From: Lacipirellula limnantheis
GTDB lineage: Bacteria; Planctomycetota; Planctomycetia; Pirellulales; Lacipirellulaceae
Length of the DNA stretch: 64,000 bases
NCBI RefSeq assembly: GCF_007746075.1
Contig: NZ_CP036339.1
Coordinates: 1,240,001-1,304,000 of the forward strand
Reading direction: 5' to 3'
Of this stretch, positions 53,250-61,115 are shown piece after piece. A model generated the notes under the pieces. The model worked only from the letters and a program-made list of their open reading frames with translations, was not told the DNA's origin and made no database searches. How positions within the stretch are numbered: position 1 is the stretch's first letter; every line of letters starts with the position of its first letter. Made by a program: the position numbers and the translations under genes.

Positions 53250-54161
53250 ATGAGGCTACAACTTCTGCTAGGCACATGCCTGGTTGCGCTGGGCGCGTCC
53301 ACGGCATCGGCGGCGCTGGTGCACCGCTACACCTTCGACGGCAATGCCAACGATTCCGTCGGCACGGCCAACGGGGTCGTCATGGGGAATACGGCCAGCT
53401 TCGTCGGCGGCCAAATCGTGCTCGACAACCCGACGGGGACGGGGTCCAACGCGTTCAATAACGGAGCGACGCCGGACTCAGGCTCCTACGTCGACTTCCC
53501 CAATTTCACCTTCAGCAAGGCCGCGGCCGCCGGCCAGTATGGCGCCGTCTCGGTCGAGCTCTGGGTGACCATGGACACCAATCGCGATTGGTCGGCCCTC
53601 TTCTCTGCGGGAATCAGCAGCGGCTTGGAAGGCAACTCCGAGGGGGGCAACGACAACTTCCCCTACGTGCAGATGGTTCCGCGCACCGGCGATGGCGGCG
53701 CTGGAAATGACTTCCGCGTGACGACCAACGGCGTGGCCGGACCCGAGAGCTGGGTCGACGCGCCCGGCGACGGCACCGACCTGCAACCAGGGGTCGAAGA
53801 GCATCTCATCGCCGTGTTCGACCAGTTGGGCGGCTTGCCCGGCACGCTGACCGTTTACCGCAACGGCGCTCTGTATGGCACCACGGTGCCAATTGCCAAC
53901 AACCTGGACCTCGCGGCTATGGCGACGGCATTTCCGATCACTACCGCGGCCGACGTGAATGTGTGGCTCGGACGTTCGCAGTGGCCCGATGCCTTGCTCG
54001 ACGCCAGCGTCAATGAGCTGCGGATTTACAGCCATGCACTAACGGCAGCCGACGCGGCCGCGAACAACGTGCTGGGCCCGAACGTCGTCGTGCCAGAACC
54101 GGCCGCCTGCGTGCTGGCGGCCGTTGGTCTGGCGGGCGTCGCTTGGCGCCGTCGCCGGTAG
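53250..54161 (+). CDS. LamG-domain PEP-CTERM protein
   Basis: 303 residues. Signal peptide (LLLGTCLVALGASTASA), LamG-like fold (ALVHRYTFDGNANDSVGTAN, VSVELWVTMD, LTVYRNGALYGT, SVNELRIYSHALTAADA), then PEP-CTERM (VVPEPAACVLAAVGLAGVAW + RRRR). Unlike the 51289 gene it has no dockerin-like repeat. Probably surface-attached and exosortase-processed. A terminator follows. Confidence 0.92.
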   Translation: MRLQLLLGTCLVALGASTASAALVHRYTFDGNANDSVGTANGVVMGNTASFVGGQIVLDNPTGTGSNAFNNGATPDSGSYVDFPNFTFSKAAAAGQYGAVSVELWVTMDTNRDWSALFSAGISSGLEGNSEGGNDNFPYVQMVPRTGDGGAGNDFRVTTNGVAGPESWVDAPGDGTDLQPGVEEHLIAVFDQLGGLPGTLTVYRNGALYGTTVPIANNLDLAAMATAFPITTAADVNVWLGRSQWPDALLDASVNELRIYSHALTAADAAANNVLGPNVVVPEPAACVLAAVGLAGVAWRRRR

Positions 54162-54182
54162 CTCGACTTCATCAGACGATCG

Positions 54183-54231
54183 AACGGGCATTCAGCGGAG
54201 GCGACTTCGTTGAATGCCCGTTTTTTTGTGC
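54183..54231 (+). terminator. Rho-independent terminator
   Basis: ACGGGCATTCA, ~16-nt loop, TGAATGCCCGT followed by a T-run (TTTTTTT). Confidence 0.88.
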
Positions 54232-54252
54232 GCTCTCGGAGGAGGTCGCAAC

Positions 54253-54618
54253 TCACGTTGTTGCTGCCGGCCATTGGCGGAACACGACGCAGACGGTCGT
54301 TTTGTCGAGGCAGGCGAACTCCAGTGCACCCCACGGCCGCTGAGTCACGCGCGGCACGTTCGGGTGCAGCAGGTCGGGGCGTCGAGCCGAGATCTCGCGA
54401 TGGACTGCCGCGATATCGTCGGTTTCGATGGCGATTTCGGGGCGGTCTTTCGCGGCGTATTCAGGACTCGCCACGATGTAGGCCTTCGCGCCGTCGCGAG
54501 CGACGACCGCGAGGTCGCCATCCTGGTGCAACACCGCGAATCCGAGCCCGTTGACGAACAGATCGAGCCCCTGCTCAAGACGATCATAAAAAATTTTTGG
54601 GATCAGATTCATTAACAT
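54253..54618 (-). CDS. VOC (glyoxalase/bleomycin-resistance) family protein
   Basis: 121 residues, one VOC module: LIPKIFYDRLEQGLDLFVNG, LGFAVLHQDGDLAVVARDG, KDRPEIAIETDDIAAVHREI and FACLDKTTVCVVFRQW. ATG 54618 has GAGG 7 nt upstream; ATG 54612 is an alternative. The protein lacks a clear His at the usual first metal site, so catalysis is uncertain. Substrate unknown. Confidence 0.8.
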   Translation of the reverse strand: MLMNLIPKIFYDRLEQGLDLFVNGLGFAVLHQDGDLAVVARDGAKAYIVASPEYAAKDRPEIAIETDDIAAVHREISARRPDLLHPNVPRVTQRPWGALEFACLDKTTVCVVFRQWPAATT

Positions 54619-54718
54619 CGGCGGCCTCGCGAATGTGGAGTCTGTATTTATGCACAAGAGGCTGGGCGCGGCTCCACGGATTGGAACGGAAAAACGGCTC
54701 GTCGGCGAGATCGGGCGC

Positions 54719-54755
54719 GAAAAAAGCGGCGCGTCCCTTAGGGAACGCGCCGCTT
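54719..54755 (-). terminator. Rho-independent terminator of the EF-hand gene (minus strand)
   Basis: GCGGCGCGTCCC-TTA-GGGAACGCGCCGC with one bulged base; on the minus strand the stem is followed by TTTTTT. Confidence 0.85.
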
Positions 54756-54824
54756 CACCACATCGGGATCGCCGACCGTTAGGCTCGTCCGGCGGAGTTT
54801 AGACAATAGCGAGGTCGTCTCGAT

Positions 54825-55796
54825 TCAGCCTTGCTCGGCCTCGTCATCGCCGCGGCGAGAGCGGCGTTGAGGACGCTCGCCGCCAGCGCCGCTGGCGTCG
54901 TCATTCCCGCCGCGACCAAACCGACCGCCGGGACCATTTTGTCCACGCTGGCCCCCCTGTCCGCCCAACGCGCCGCGAGCGCGGCCGCCCATTTGACGGC
55001 CAAATTGCTCAATCTCCTTCGCGTCGACTTCGCCGTTGCCGTCTGCATCGGCTTGGCGAAGCATCGGGCGTGCCTGTTCCGACGCTTCATCGGTGGTAAT
55101 TTTGCCGTCGCCGTTCTTGTCCATGGACATGAACCGCTGGGTCATATCGCCGCCGCCACGGCCAAAGCCGCCGCCGGGGCCGCCAAAGCCTCCGCCGCCC
55201 GGGCCGCCCCCCATTCGCTGCATGGCCGTTTCGAGTTCCGCCTTCGAGACGGCGCCGTCGCCATCGGCGTCTGCTCCGCGAAGCATCATCCCCATCCGCG
55301 GGTCGTTGACTTCATCGGGGGTAATCTTGCCGTCGCCGTTCTGGTCGGCGCTCATCACGCGGTCAACCATCTGCGACGGGTCGCCCATCGGGCCGCCTGG
55401 TCCACCCGGCCCGCCCGGTCCGCTCGCCTCTTCCTGGGTGATGGCTCCGTCGCCGTCCGTATCAAGCGTTGCCAACGCGGCGGCTGCCTTGCGCAGCTCC
55501 GCCTTACTGATCGAACCGTCGCTGTCGGCGTCCAGGGCGGTGAACATGGCATTGCCGCGCCGGAAACCGCGACCGCCGAATCCGCCGCCAAACCGGCCCC
55601 CGTCTTCCCCTTCGGCGCCGCGACCGAAATTCCGCTCCCCGCGCTCGCCATCGCCGCGACCTGGGCGCTCGCCGCGCGGGGCGCCTGCTTCCTCGTCGCC
55701 GAATTCGGCGCCCGCATCGCGACCGCGGGGGGCTTGGGCAAACGCCGACGTGGTTGTCAGCAGGCAGAGGGCGACGGCCCAACATGTTTTGGCCAT
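54825..55796 (-). CDS. Exported EF-hand calcium-binding protein, Gly/Arg-rich
   Basis: 323 residues. Signal peptide (VALCLLTTTSAFAQ), then EF-hand loops DADSDGSISKAE, DTDGDGAITQEE, DQNGDGKITPDE, DADGDGAVSKAE, DKNGDGKITTDE and DADGNGEVDAKE, giving three EF-hand pairs, split by low-complexity Gly/Pro/Arg segments. The C-terminus is Arg-rich. ATG 55796 with GGAG upstream. Planctomycetes carry many such proteins; Ca2+ buffering or surface structure is likely, but no enzyme domain is seen. Confidence 0.9.
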   Translation of the reverse strand: MAKTCWAVALCLLTTTSAFAQAPRGRDAGAEFGDEEAGAPRGERPGRGDGERGERNFGRGAEGEDGGRFGGGFGGRGFRRGNAMFTALDADSDGSISKAELRKAAAALATLDTDGDGAITQEEASGPGGPGGPGGPMGDPSQMVDRVMSADQNGDGKITPDEVNDPRMGMMLRGADADGDGAVSKAELETAMQRMGGGPGGGGFGGPGGGFGRGGGDMTQRFMSMDKNGDGKITTDEASEQARPMLRQADADGNGEVDAKEIEQFGRQMGGRARGALGGQGGQRGQNGPGGRFGRGGNDDASGAGGERPQRRSRRGDDEAEQG

Positions 55797-56238
55797 GATC
55801 TGATTCTCTCCTGAATGAGCCGTCGCTGCGCGGGGATAATCCCGAGGGAAGCAGCGATCGGGATGGTGTGGCGAGTTGTTCCGATTAGATTGACCGCCGA
55901 CGGGCGGCGGCGCAACGGGAGTATACCTCAGGTTGCCGGGAAAAACCGCCCGCTGGCGTGCGAACCGGCCGGACGATGGGGAATGAAACCCCAGGCGTCG
56001 CCGGCGGTTTCGATTGCCGCGATTCTCAGGGGCTCCGCGGACGATCGAGCAAGTTGTGCGCCGACGGAGGGTTTCAGGGGCGATTGTCTGCAACCAACAG
56101 ACGCAAATCATCCGCAGAGCTGCGGCAATTCGGCGGTTTTGGTATCTTCGAGCGTTCAACGTTTCGACGCCTGCCACTGAAGCTTTTCCCTAGGTCGTGA
56201 TCCAGTGAGGTCGCGACGACGCCAAGCAGTCACACTTC
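55797..56238. other. Intergenic region, 442 bp, no gene seen
   Basis: Upstream of two divergent genes; the reading frames here overlap and have shadow composition. Confidence 0.4.
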
Positions 56239-57201
56239 ATGGAACAGACGCAACAGACGGTGCTGGTGACCGGGGCGTCTTCCGGGATTGGCTTGGCGAC
56301 CGCCAAGCTGCTGGCCGCTAGTGGCTATCGCGTCTTCGCCGGCGTGCGGTCGGAGGCGGGGCAAGCCGCGATTCGCGCGGCGGGGTTGGGGTCGCTCACG
56401 CCGGTGTGGCTTGACGTGACGGATGCCGAACAGGTGCGGCGAGCGATTGTCGAGATAGAGGCCGCGTCCCCGACCGGGCTGTTTTCGCTGGTGAACAACG
56501 CGGGCGTTGGGTTGCCCTCGGTGGTCGAGTTCACCGACATCGACGAGTTGCGGGACGTGCTGGAGGTGAACACCCTGGCGCCGCTGCGGATGATGCAAGT
56601 CTGCTTACCGCTCCTGCGGAAGGGAGGCGGGCGGATAGTGAATGTATCGAGCATGAACGGGACGATCGCTCTGCCAATGGTGGGCGGATACTCGGCGAGT
56701 AAGTTCGCACTGGAGGCGCTGTCGAATACGCTGCGCATCGAGCTGCGGCCGTGGAAAATTCCGGTGACGGTGATTCGTCCCGGCCAGGTGCGGACGGCGA
56801 TTTTTGAGAAGGCGCGGGCGGCGCTGCAAACGCGCTCGCAGCAGTTGCCGGCGGATCTGGAGCCCGGTTATGGTCCCCTGTTTGCGCGCTGCGCCAGTCT
56901 GAACGAACGCGGGGCGAAGCGTGGGGCGTCGCCGCAGAAGGTGGCGGGCGCGGTGCTGAAGGCCCTGCGTGCGCGCAAGCCGCGGCTGCACTATCTGGTG
57001 GGGGCGGATGCCATTTGGCTCGATATCGGGCTGGACGTGCTGCCGACGAAATTGCTCAATCGGTTGATTGCTCGGATTTCGGGGGTGATGAAGGGAGAGC
57101 GCGCGGTGCAAATTCAGCCCCTGGCTCTGCCAGGGGGTAGCAGCACGCGGGGCGACGCCGATCGGAATGGGGGCCGACCCCCCGGCGGAGCCGGGGGCTA
57201 A
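56239..57201 (+). CDS. Short-chain dehydrogenase/reductase
   Basis: 320 residues. Classical SDR with active-site residues: TGASSGIGLATAKLL, NNAGVG, IVNVSSMNG (Ser), YSASKFALEALS (Tyr/Lys), and a membrane-associated-type C-terminal half (VLKALRARKPRLHYLVG). The last ~28 residues (PLALPGGSSTRGDADRNGG...) are encoded by paired-hairpin copy 2 and are unlikely to be functional. Substrate unknown; the length and tail resemble retinol-dehydrogenase-like SDRs. Confidence 0.92.
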   Translation: MEQTQQTVLVTGASSGIGLATAKLLAASGYRVFAGVRSEAGQAAIRAAGLGSLTPVWLDVTDAEQVRRAIVEIEAASPTGLFSLVNNAGVGLPSVVEFTDIDELRDVLEVNTLAPLRMMQVCLPLLRKGGGRIVNVSSMNGTIALPMVGGYSASKFALEALSNTLRIELRPWKIPVTVIRPGQVRTAIFEKARAALQTRSQQLPADLEPGYGPLFARCASLNERGAKRGASPQKVAGAVLKALRARKPRLHYLVGADAIWLDIGLDVLPTKLLNRLIARISGVMKGERAVQIQPLALPGGSSTRGDADRNGGRPPGGAGG

Positions 57202-57202
57202 A
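57116..57202. repeat. Paired-hairpin element, copy 2
   Basis: GCCCCTGGCTCTGCCAGGGG at the left, a linker with GGCGACGCCGATCGGAATGG, then CCCCCCGGCGGAGCCGGGGG at the right. It supplies the C-terminal tail and stop of the SDR and ends 10 bp before the stop of the convergent gene at 57213. Confidence 0.85.
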
Positions 57203-57212
57203 GTACCCGCGA

Positions 57213-58328
57213 TCAATCTTCTTCGTCGACCGCGTACGTCGGGGCGCCGAGTTCGCCGCGGTAGACTTCGAAGTTCTTTGAAAACACCTTCTTCGCGAAG
57301 AACGCGTCGCCCGGCAGGCGGTTCCAGAGGCTCGAGACGATCGGCCGCATCTTGCCGCCGGCCCGCTTTTTGGTTTCATTGGTGAACGGGCCGAGCGTCA
57401 GGGCGTCGCAGCCGAGTTCGATGGCGTGCTCGATCGCCCGCGAAATGAGGTTGTGGTAGGCGAGGATCTCGTGCGAGATCTTGTAGTCGAGGCCGCCGTG
57501 GCATTGCATCAGGCGTTTGCCGTCGACGAGGCAGCTCATGAAGCCGACCACTTGGTCGCCTAGATGGGCGGTGAGGACGATCTGCCACTGCGCGGCGATG
57601 GCCTGCGGGTTGGTGAGGACGTCGTTGTAGGGGACGTTGAACTTCGTGTTGACCTCGCTTGAGCCGAGCAGCGCCATCACCTGGCGATGCAGCGTCGGGT
57701 TCTCGCCGATGACGCCTTGCCACATCTCGATGCGGGCGCCCGCCTTCGCGAACGTGTCGCGCTCGCGGCGGAAATTGCGGCGGCGATTGCGCGACAGCGT
57801 GGCGAGAAAGTCGTCGAGCTTGCGGCAGTTCTCGGTGACGATCCGCACCATCGGCAGCGTGAGGAATTGGTGGTATTTCTCCGTGGCGGCCCACTCGGCC
57901 TCTTCGGGCGGTTCCGAAATCCACACAGTGTCGACCTTCTTCTGCGCCTTCAGGAAGGCCGAAATGGCGCGCTTCACCGCGGGGCGATCGACGCCGGGGG
58001 CGATGATGAAGGGCGAGCAGGCGTCGTAGGCCATGAAGGCCGTGTCGACGAGCAGCGTCGTCTTGCGGGCGAGGGGGCCGATGATGGGGCCGAGCCACTT
58101 GCGCACCGGCGGGCGGAGCATATCGGTCGCTTTGCGTTTGCGAAGGCGCACCACCGGGGCGATTGCGGTTAACCGCTCGCCATCATAGGCCTTGGCCCAG
58201 AAGAGCTCCGTCTCCTTCGTCGAAAACGGAAAGTACTTGGCGCAACTCGCGACCGCTTCGCCGCCGCCAACTGCTGCCCGCTCGTCCGAACTCAGATTGA
58301 CGTCAGCAACAACTCGAAATTGCGACAT
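57213..58328 (-). CDS. FemAB/GNAT-like acyltransferase (BioF2-like)
   Basis: 371 residues, two GNAT-like halves. Blocks: RNRRRNFRRERDTFAKAGAR, ENPTLHRQVMALLGSSEVN, LGDQVVGFMSCLVDGKRLMQ, HGGLDYKISHEILAYHNLIS and GCDALTLGPFTNETKKRAGG, typical of the Acetyltransf_6 (FemAB/BioF2) family, which join acyl or aminoacyl groups to cell-envelope molecules. Substrate is not identifiable. It is convergent with the SDR gene. Confidence 0.82.
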   Translation of the reverse strand: MSQFRVVADVNLSSDERAAVGGGEAVASCAKYFPFSTKETELFWAKAYDGERLTAIAPVVRLRKRKATDMLRPPVRKWLGPIIGPLARKTTLLVDTAFMAYDACSPFIIAPGVDRPAVKRAISAFLKAQKKVDTVWISEPPEEAEWAATEKYHQFLTLPMVRIVTENCRKLDDFLATLSRNRRRNFRRERDTFAKAGARIEMWQGVIGENPTLHRQVMALLGSSEVNTKFNVPYNDVLTNPQAIAAQWQIVLTAHLGDQVVGFMSCLVDGKRLMQCHGGLDYKISHEILAYHNLISRAIEHAIELGCDALTLGPFTNETKKRAGGKMRPIVSSLWNRLPGDAFFAKKVFSKNFEVYRGELGAPTYAVDEED

Positions 58329-58844
58329 GTTGGCCGGCCCGTCGAATGAACAATTGCTATGCAGTATTGCTGGGTCAATTTACAGGGCGGGTCTAAGACC
58401 CCACTATGCCTAACCGCCCTAAACCAATCTTTCGGGCGGTGGACTTGCCCAGGCACAGATTATGCCCGCGAATGACGAAGATAGATGTGGCGAGCATTGG
58501 AAAGGCGGCTCGCCAGTGCGCGGAAGCGCGATACCAGACGATGCATCGCGCCGCCCAGCACCGCGCCAATTTGACCCCGCTGGGTAAAATAGATAACGTA
58601 AATTGAGCGCTGCCGGTTGAGTTGAGATTAAGTATCAGAGAAACTCTACCGATACGCTCTTTTGCGTAGAATCCGCTAGCCGCTGACGACATTTGAAGTC
58701 GTCGGCCCCCGCCCTCAAGGAAGTCCAAACTGCACGGCGGTGCGATTCGACCGCGTTGTCGCTTCTTCCCAGTCGGGGAGTCGCGAATGCGGGCGGCGCG
58801 CAGGCTGCGGCGACTCCTATCCCAGCTAGTTTTGGAGTGCAGCT
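58329..58844. other. Intergenic region, 516 bp
   Basis: No supported gene. GGGTCTAAGACCC (58390-58402) and ACCGCCC...GGGCGGT (58412-58440) are two small hairpins near the start of the FemAB-like gene, perhaps leader structures. GGAG at 58834-58837 is the ribosome site of the desaturase. Confidence 0.4.
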
Positions 58845-59903
58845 TTGGCTTCGGTGACCCAATTCACGCCTGACGAAGAGCGCTCGCTGGCGGAAAAGCA
58901 TACGCTGCCGCGGATGCTCTCCATTCCGCTCGCCGGCCTCGGCATGGCCCTCAACGGATTGCTGATGACCGGCGTGGTCGCCTGGGATCAAGCGACTCCA
59001 TGGATGGTCGGCCTGTTGGTGGCGTTCACGGCGTCCATGATGTTCTGCTGGACCAGTGCGCTGCACGAAGCCGCCCATCAAACGCTGTTCAAATCGCGGG
59101 CACTTTCGGTCTGGTGCGGCCGGTTATTGGGCACGATGATGTTCACCCCATACACCGCCTATCGCGAAGTCCATATCCGGCATCACGCTTATCTCAATAC
59201 GCCGCGAGATTGGGAGCTTTGGCCTTACAGCGACCCGAATGCATCGCTCGGCTTTCGCCGCGCCTTCGTTTGGTTCGATCTGCTGTGCGGCATAGCGTCG
59301 GGGCCGATTATCTACGGGCGGATCTATTTTCATCGCAACTCGCCGATCAAGTCGGCGGCGGTACGCCGCGAGATTCGCAACGAATATATCGCCATCGCTG
59401 CGCTCTGGGGCGGCATCTGGCTGTACGTCGGGTTAACTCACCAGTGGGCTTCCCACTTGATCGTCGTCATCCTGCCGATGTACATCGCGGCATTCATGCA
59501 GACGTTCCGTAAGTTCACCGAGCACCTCGGCATGGCGAGCTTCGATCCCCTGCAAGGAACGCGCACGGTGCTGCCGCGCAAGTGGCTGCTGCGCCTCAGT
59601 TCATTCCTGAACTTCGACATCTTCATCCACGGCCCCCACCACCGCCACCCGCGGCTGACGCACACGACGCTCGAAGACAAGCTGTGCGAGTATCAGCGCG
59701 AGAACCCCGACGTCGTTTATCCGGCGTACGAGCGCTACTGGAAGGCGATGCTGGCGATGTTTCCCTCGATGATCTTCAACCCCGGTTGCGGGGTGAATGC
59801 AGGAAACACCGACGCGCACTTCGCCGCCCCCGGCGAGGCGGAGGATTTCGCCAGCGACGTCGTGCCCAGCGCCGGCAAGGCGGCGATGCGATCGGCGTCG
59901 TAG
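58845..59903 (+). CDS. Membrane fatty acid desaturase
   Basis: 352 residues. The three histidine boxes of di-iron desaturases are present: HEAAHQ, HIRHH and HGPHHRHP. Two hairpin membrane regions (LAGLGMALNGLLMTGVVAW and IVVILPMYIAAFMQ among others). The start is TTG 58845, supported by GGAG 7 nt upstream (58834-58837); there is no ATG nearby in frame. It inserts a double bond into (or hydroxylates) acyl or sterol-like lipid; the acceptor is unknown. Confidence 0.92.
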   Translation: MASVTQFTPDEERSLAEKHTLPRMLSIPLAGLGMALNGLLMTGVVAWDQATPWMVGLLVAFTASMMFCWTSALHEAAHQTLFKSRALSVWCGRLLGTMMFTPYTAYREVHIRHHAYLNTPRDWELWPYSDPNASLGFRRAFVWFDLLCGIASGPIIYGRIYFHRNSPIKSAAVRREIRNEYIAIAALWGGIWLYVGLTHQWASHLIVVILPMYIAAFMQTFRKFTEHLGMASFDPLQGTRTVLPRKWLLRLSSFLNFDIFIHGPHHRHPRLTHTTLEDKLCEYQRENPDVVYPAYERYWKAMLAMFPSMIFNPGCGVNAGNTDAHFAAPGEAEDFASDVVPSAGKAAMRSAS

Positions 59904-59916
59904 CGCCGTCCTCTTC

Positions 59917-60002
59917 TAGCCCCTGGCTCCGCCAGGGTGTCGCGCGGCTTATCGCATCGGCATGAGGCGCGTGTTGACCCCCGGGCGGAGCCCGGGGCTG
60001 AA
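59917..60002. repeat. Paired-hairpin element, copy 3
   Basis: GCCCCTGGCTCCGCCAGGG at the left and CCCCCGGGCGGAGCCCGGGG at the right, linker with ATCGCATCGGCATGAGG. It lies between the desaturase stop (59903) and the stop of the convergent lptB (60004), 2 bp from the latter. Confidence 0.82.
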
Positions 60003-60003
60003 C

Positions 60004-60861
60004 TTACGCCGCCTCATCCGGCGGGTGATGACGGCCTGTCAGCCGTTCGCGCAGTGCCGCCAACCGCCCATGCGGCGTCGTGGCCGCGATGCTCGCCGCG
60101 ACGGCGGTCGCCGGCGCCATCGGCCTGCCTTTCACGGAGAGGTCCATCCCTTCGCCGAAGTAGTATTTCCGCGCTTCGGGGTTCCGCAGCACTTCGTCGG
60201 GTCGCCCGTGGCAGAGCACCTGACCGGCACGAATGACGTAGCTGCGGTCGGTGATCTCAAGCGTTTCACGCACCTGATGGTCGGTGATCAAGATTGAGAT
60301 GCCGCGCGAGCGAAGATCACGAACGATCTCCTGAATGCTCGCAATCGTCACCGGATCGATGCCGGTGAACGGCTCATCGAGCAGGATGATTTGCGGGTTC
60401 GACACGAGGCAGCGAGCGATCTCGACGCGGCGTCGCTCGCCGCCGGAGAGCGACTGGGCCTTCGCCTTTCGCAGCTTCGTGACGCCGAACTGTTCGAGCA
60501 GCTCGTCGCAGCGAAAGCGGCGCTCCTTACGGCTCATGCCGAGCATTTCCATGACGCCGAGCAGGTTGTTCTGCACCGAGAGCTTGCGGAAGACGCTCGA
60601 TTCCTGGGCGAGGTAACCCATGCCTCCCTCTCGGGATCGCTTATACATGGGCCAGTTGGTGACGTCCTTGTCCTGGAGGGTGACCTTCCCCGCATCGGGG
60701 TCGATCATGCCGCAAGACATGCGGAAGGTGGTCGTCTTGCCGGCGCCGTTGGGGCCGAGCAACCCGACGATCTCGCCGGGAGCGACTTCGTAGTCGACGC
60801 CGTCAACGACGCGCCGGCGGCCGTAGTTTTTCACCAGGCCGCGAACTTTGAGCAGGGTCAT
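60004..60861 (-). CDS. lptB: LPS/lipid export ABC transporter ATPase LptB
   Basis: 285 residues, about 40 longer than usual at the C-terminus (Ala/Arg-rich tail). Walker A GLLGPNGAGKTTTFRM, Q-loop YLAQESSVFRKL, signature LSGGERRRVEIARCL, Walker B IILLDEPFTGIDP, switch His in LITDHQVRETL. It powers transport of lipopolysaccharide-like lipid with LptC, LptF and LptG, none of which is in this window. GGAGG sits 9 nt before ATG 60861. Confidence 0.95.
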   Translation of the reverse strand: MTLLKVRGLVKNYGRRRVVDGVDYEVAPGEIVGLLGPNGAGKTTTFRMSCGMIDPDAGKVTLQDKDVTNWPMYKRSREGGMGYLAQESSVFRKLSVQNNLLGVMEMLGMSRKERRFRCDELLEQFGVTKLRKAKAQSLSGGERRRVEIARCLVSNPQIILLDEPFTGIDPVTIASIQEIVRDLRSRGISILITDHQVRETLEITDRSYVIRAGQVLCHGRPDEVLRNPEARKYYFGEGMDLSVKGRPMAPATAVAASIAATTPHGRLAALRERLTGRHHPPDEAA

Positions 60862-60958
60862 TCGATTCGTCCTCCATGACGAATTGGTGTCTTGACGGCG
60901 TCGCGTGGTTTGCAGCCTCTGGCTTCGAAACTTTTCTAATGGCCATCATCCATCGCTT

Positions 60959-61047
60959 TCACCACAGAGAACACAGAGGTCACAGAGAAGACGACAAAAG
61001 GCAAACGCCTCAACTCTTCCTCCGTGCTCTCTGTGTGCTCTGTGGTT
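60959..61047. repeat. Inverted repeat of the ACCACAGAG type, copy A
   Basis: Left arm ACCACAGAGAACACAGAGG (60961 on), right arm CTCTGTGTGCTCTGTGGT (ending ~61046), about 20 bp each with a ~40-bp loop. It lies between lptB and lepB. Confidence 0.8.
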
Positions 61048-61115
61048 AAGTCGTAAGCAACTAAGCCTTTCAAGCGTGCGGGCAGTTGAATATGGATCGG
61101 AGACGGGGCCTACGA

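Noticed and set aside
58393..58728. 111-codon minus-strand ORF near the FemAB-like gene
   Set aside because: No family pattern, no Shine-Dalgarno, and it crosses two hairpins; probably non-coding.
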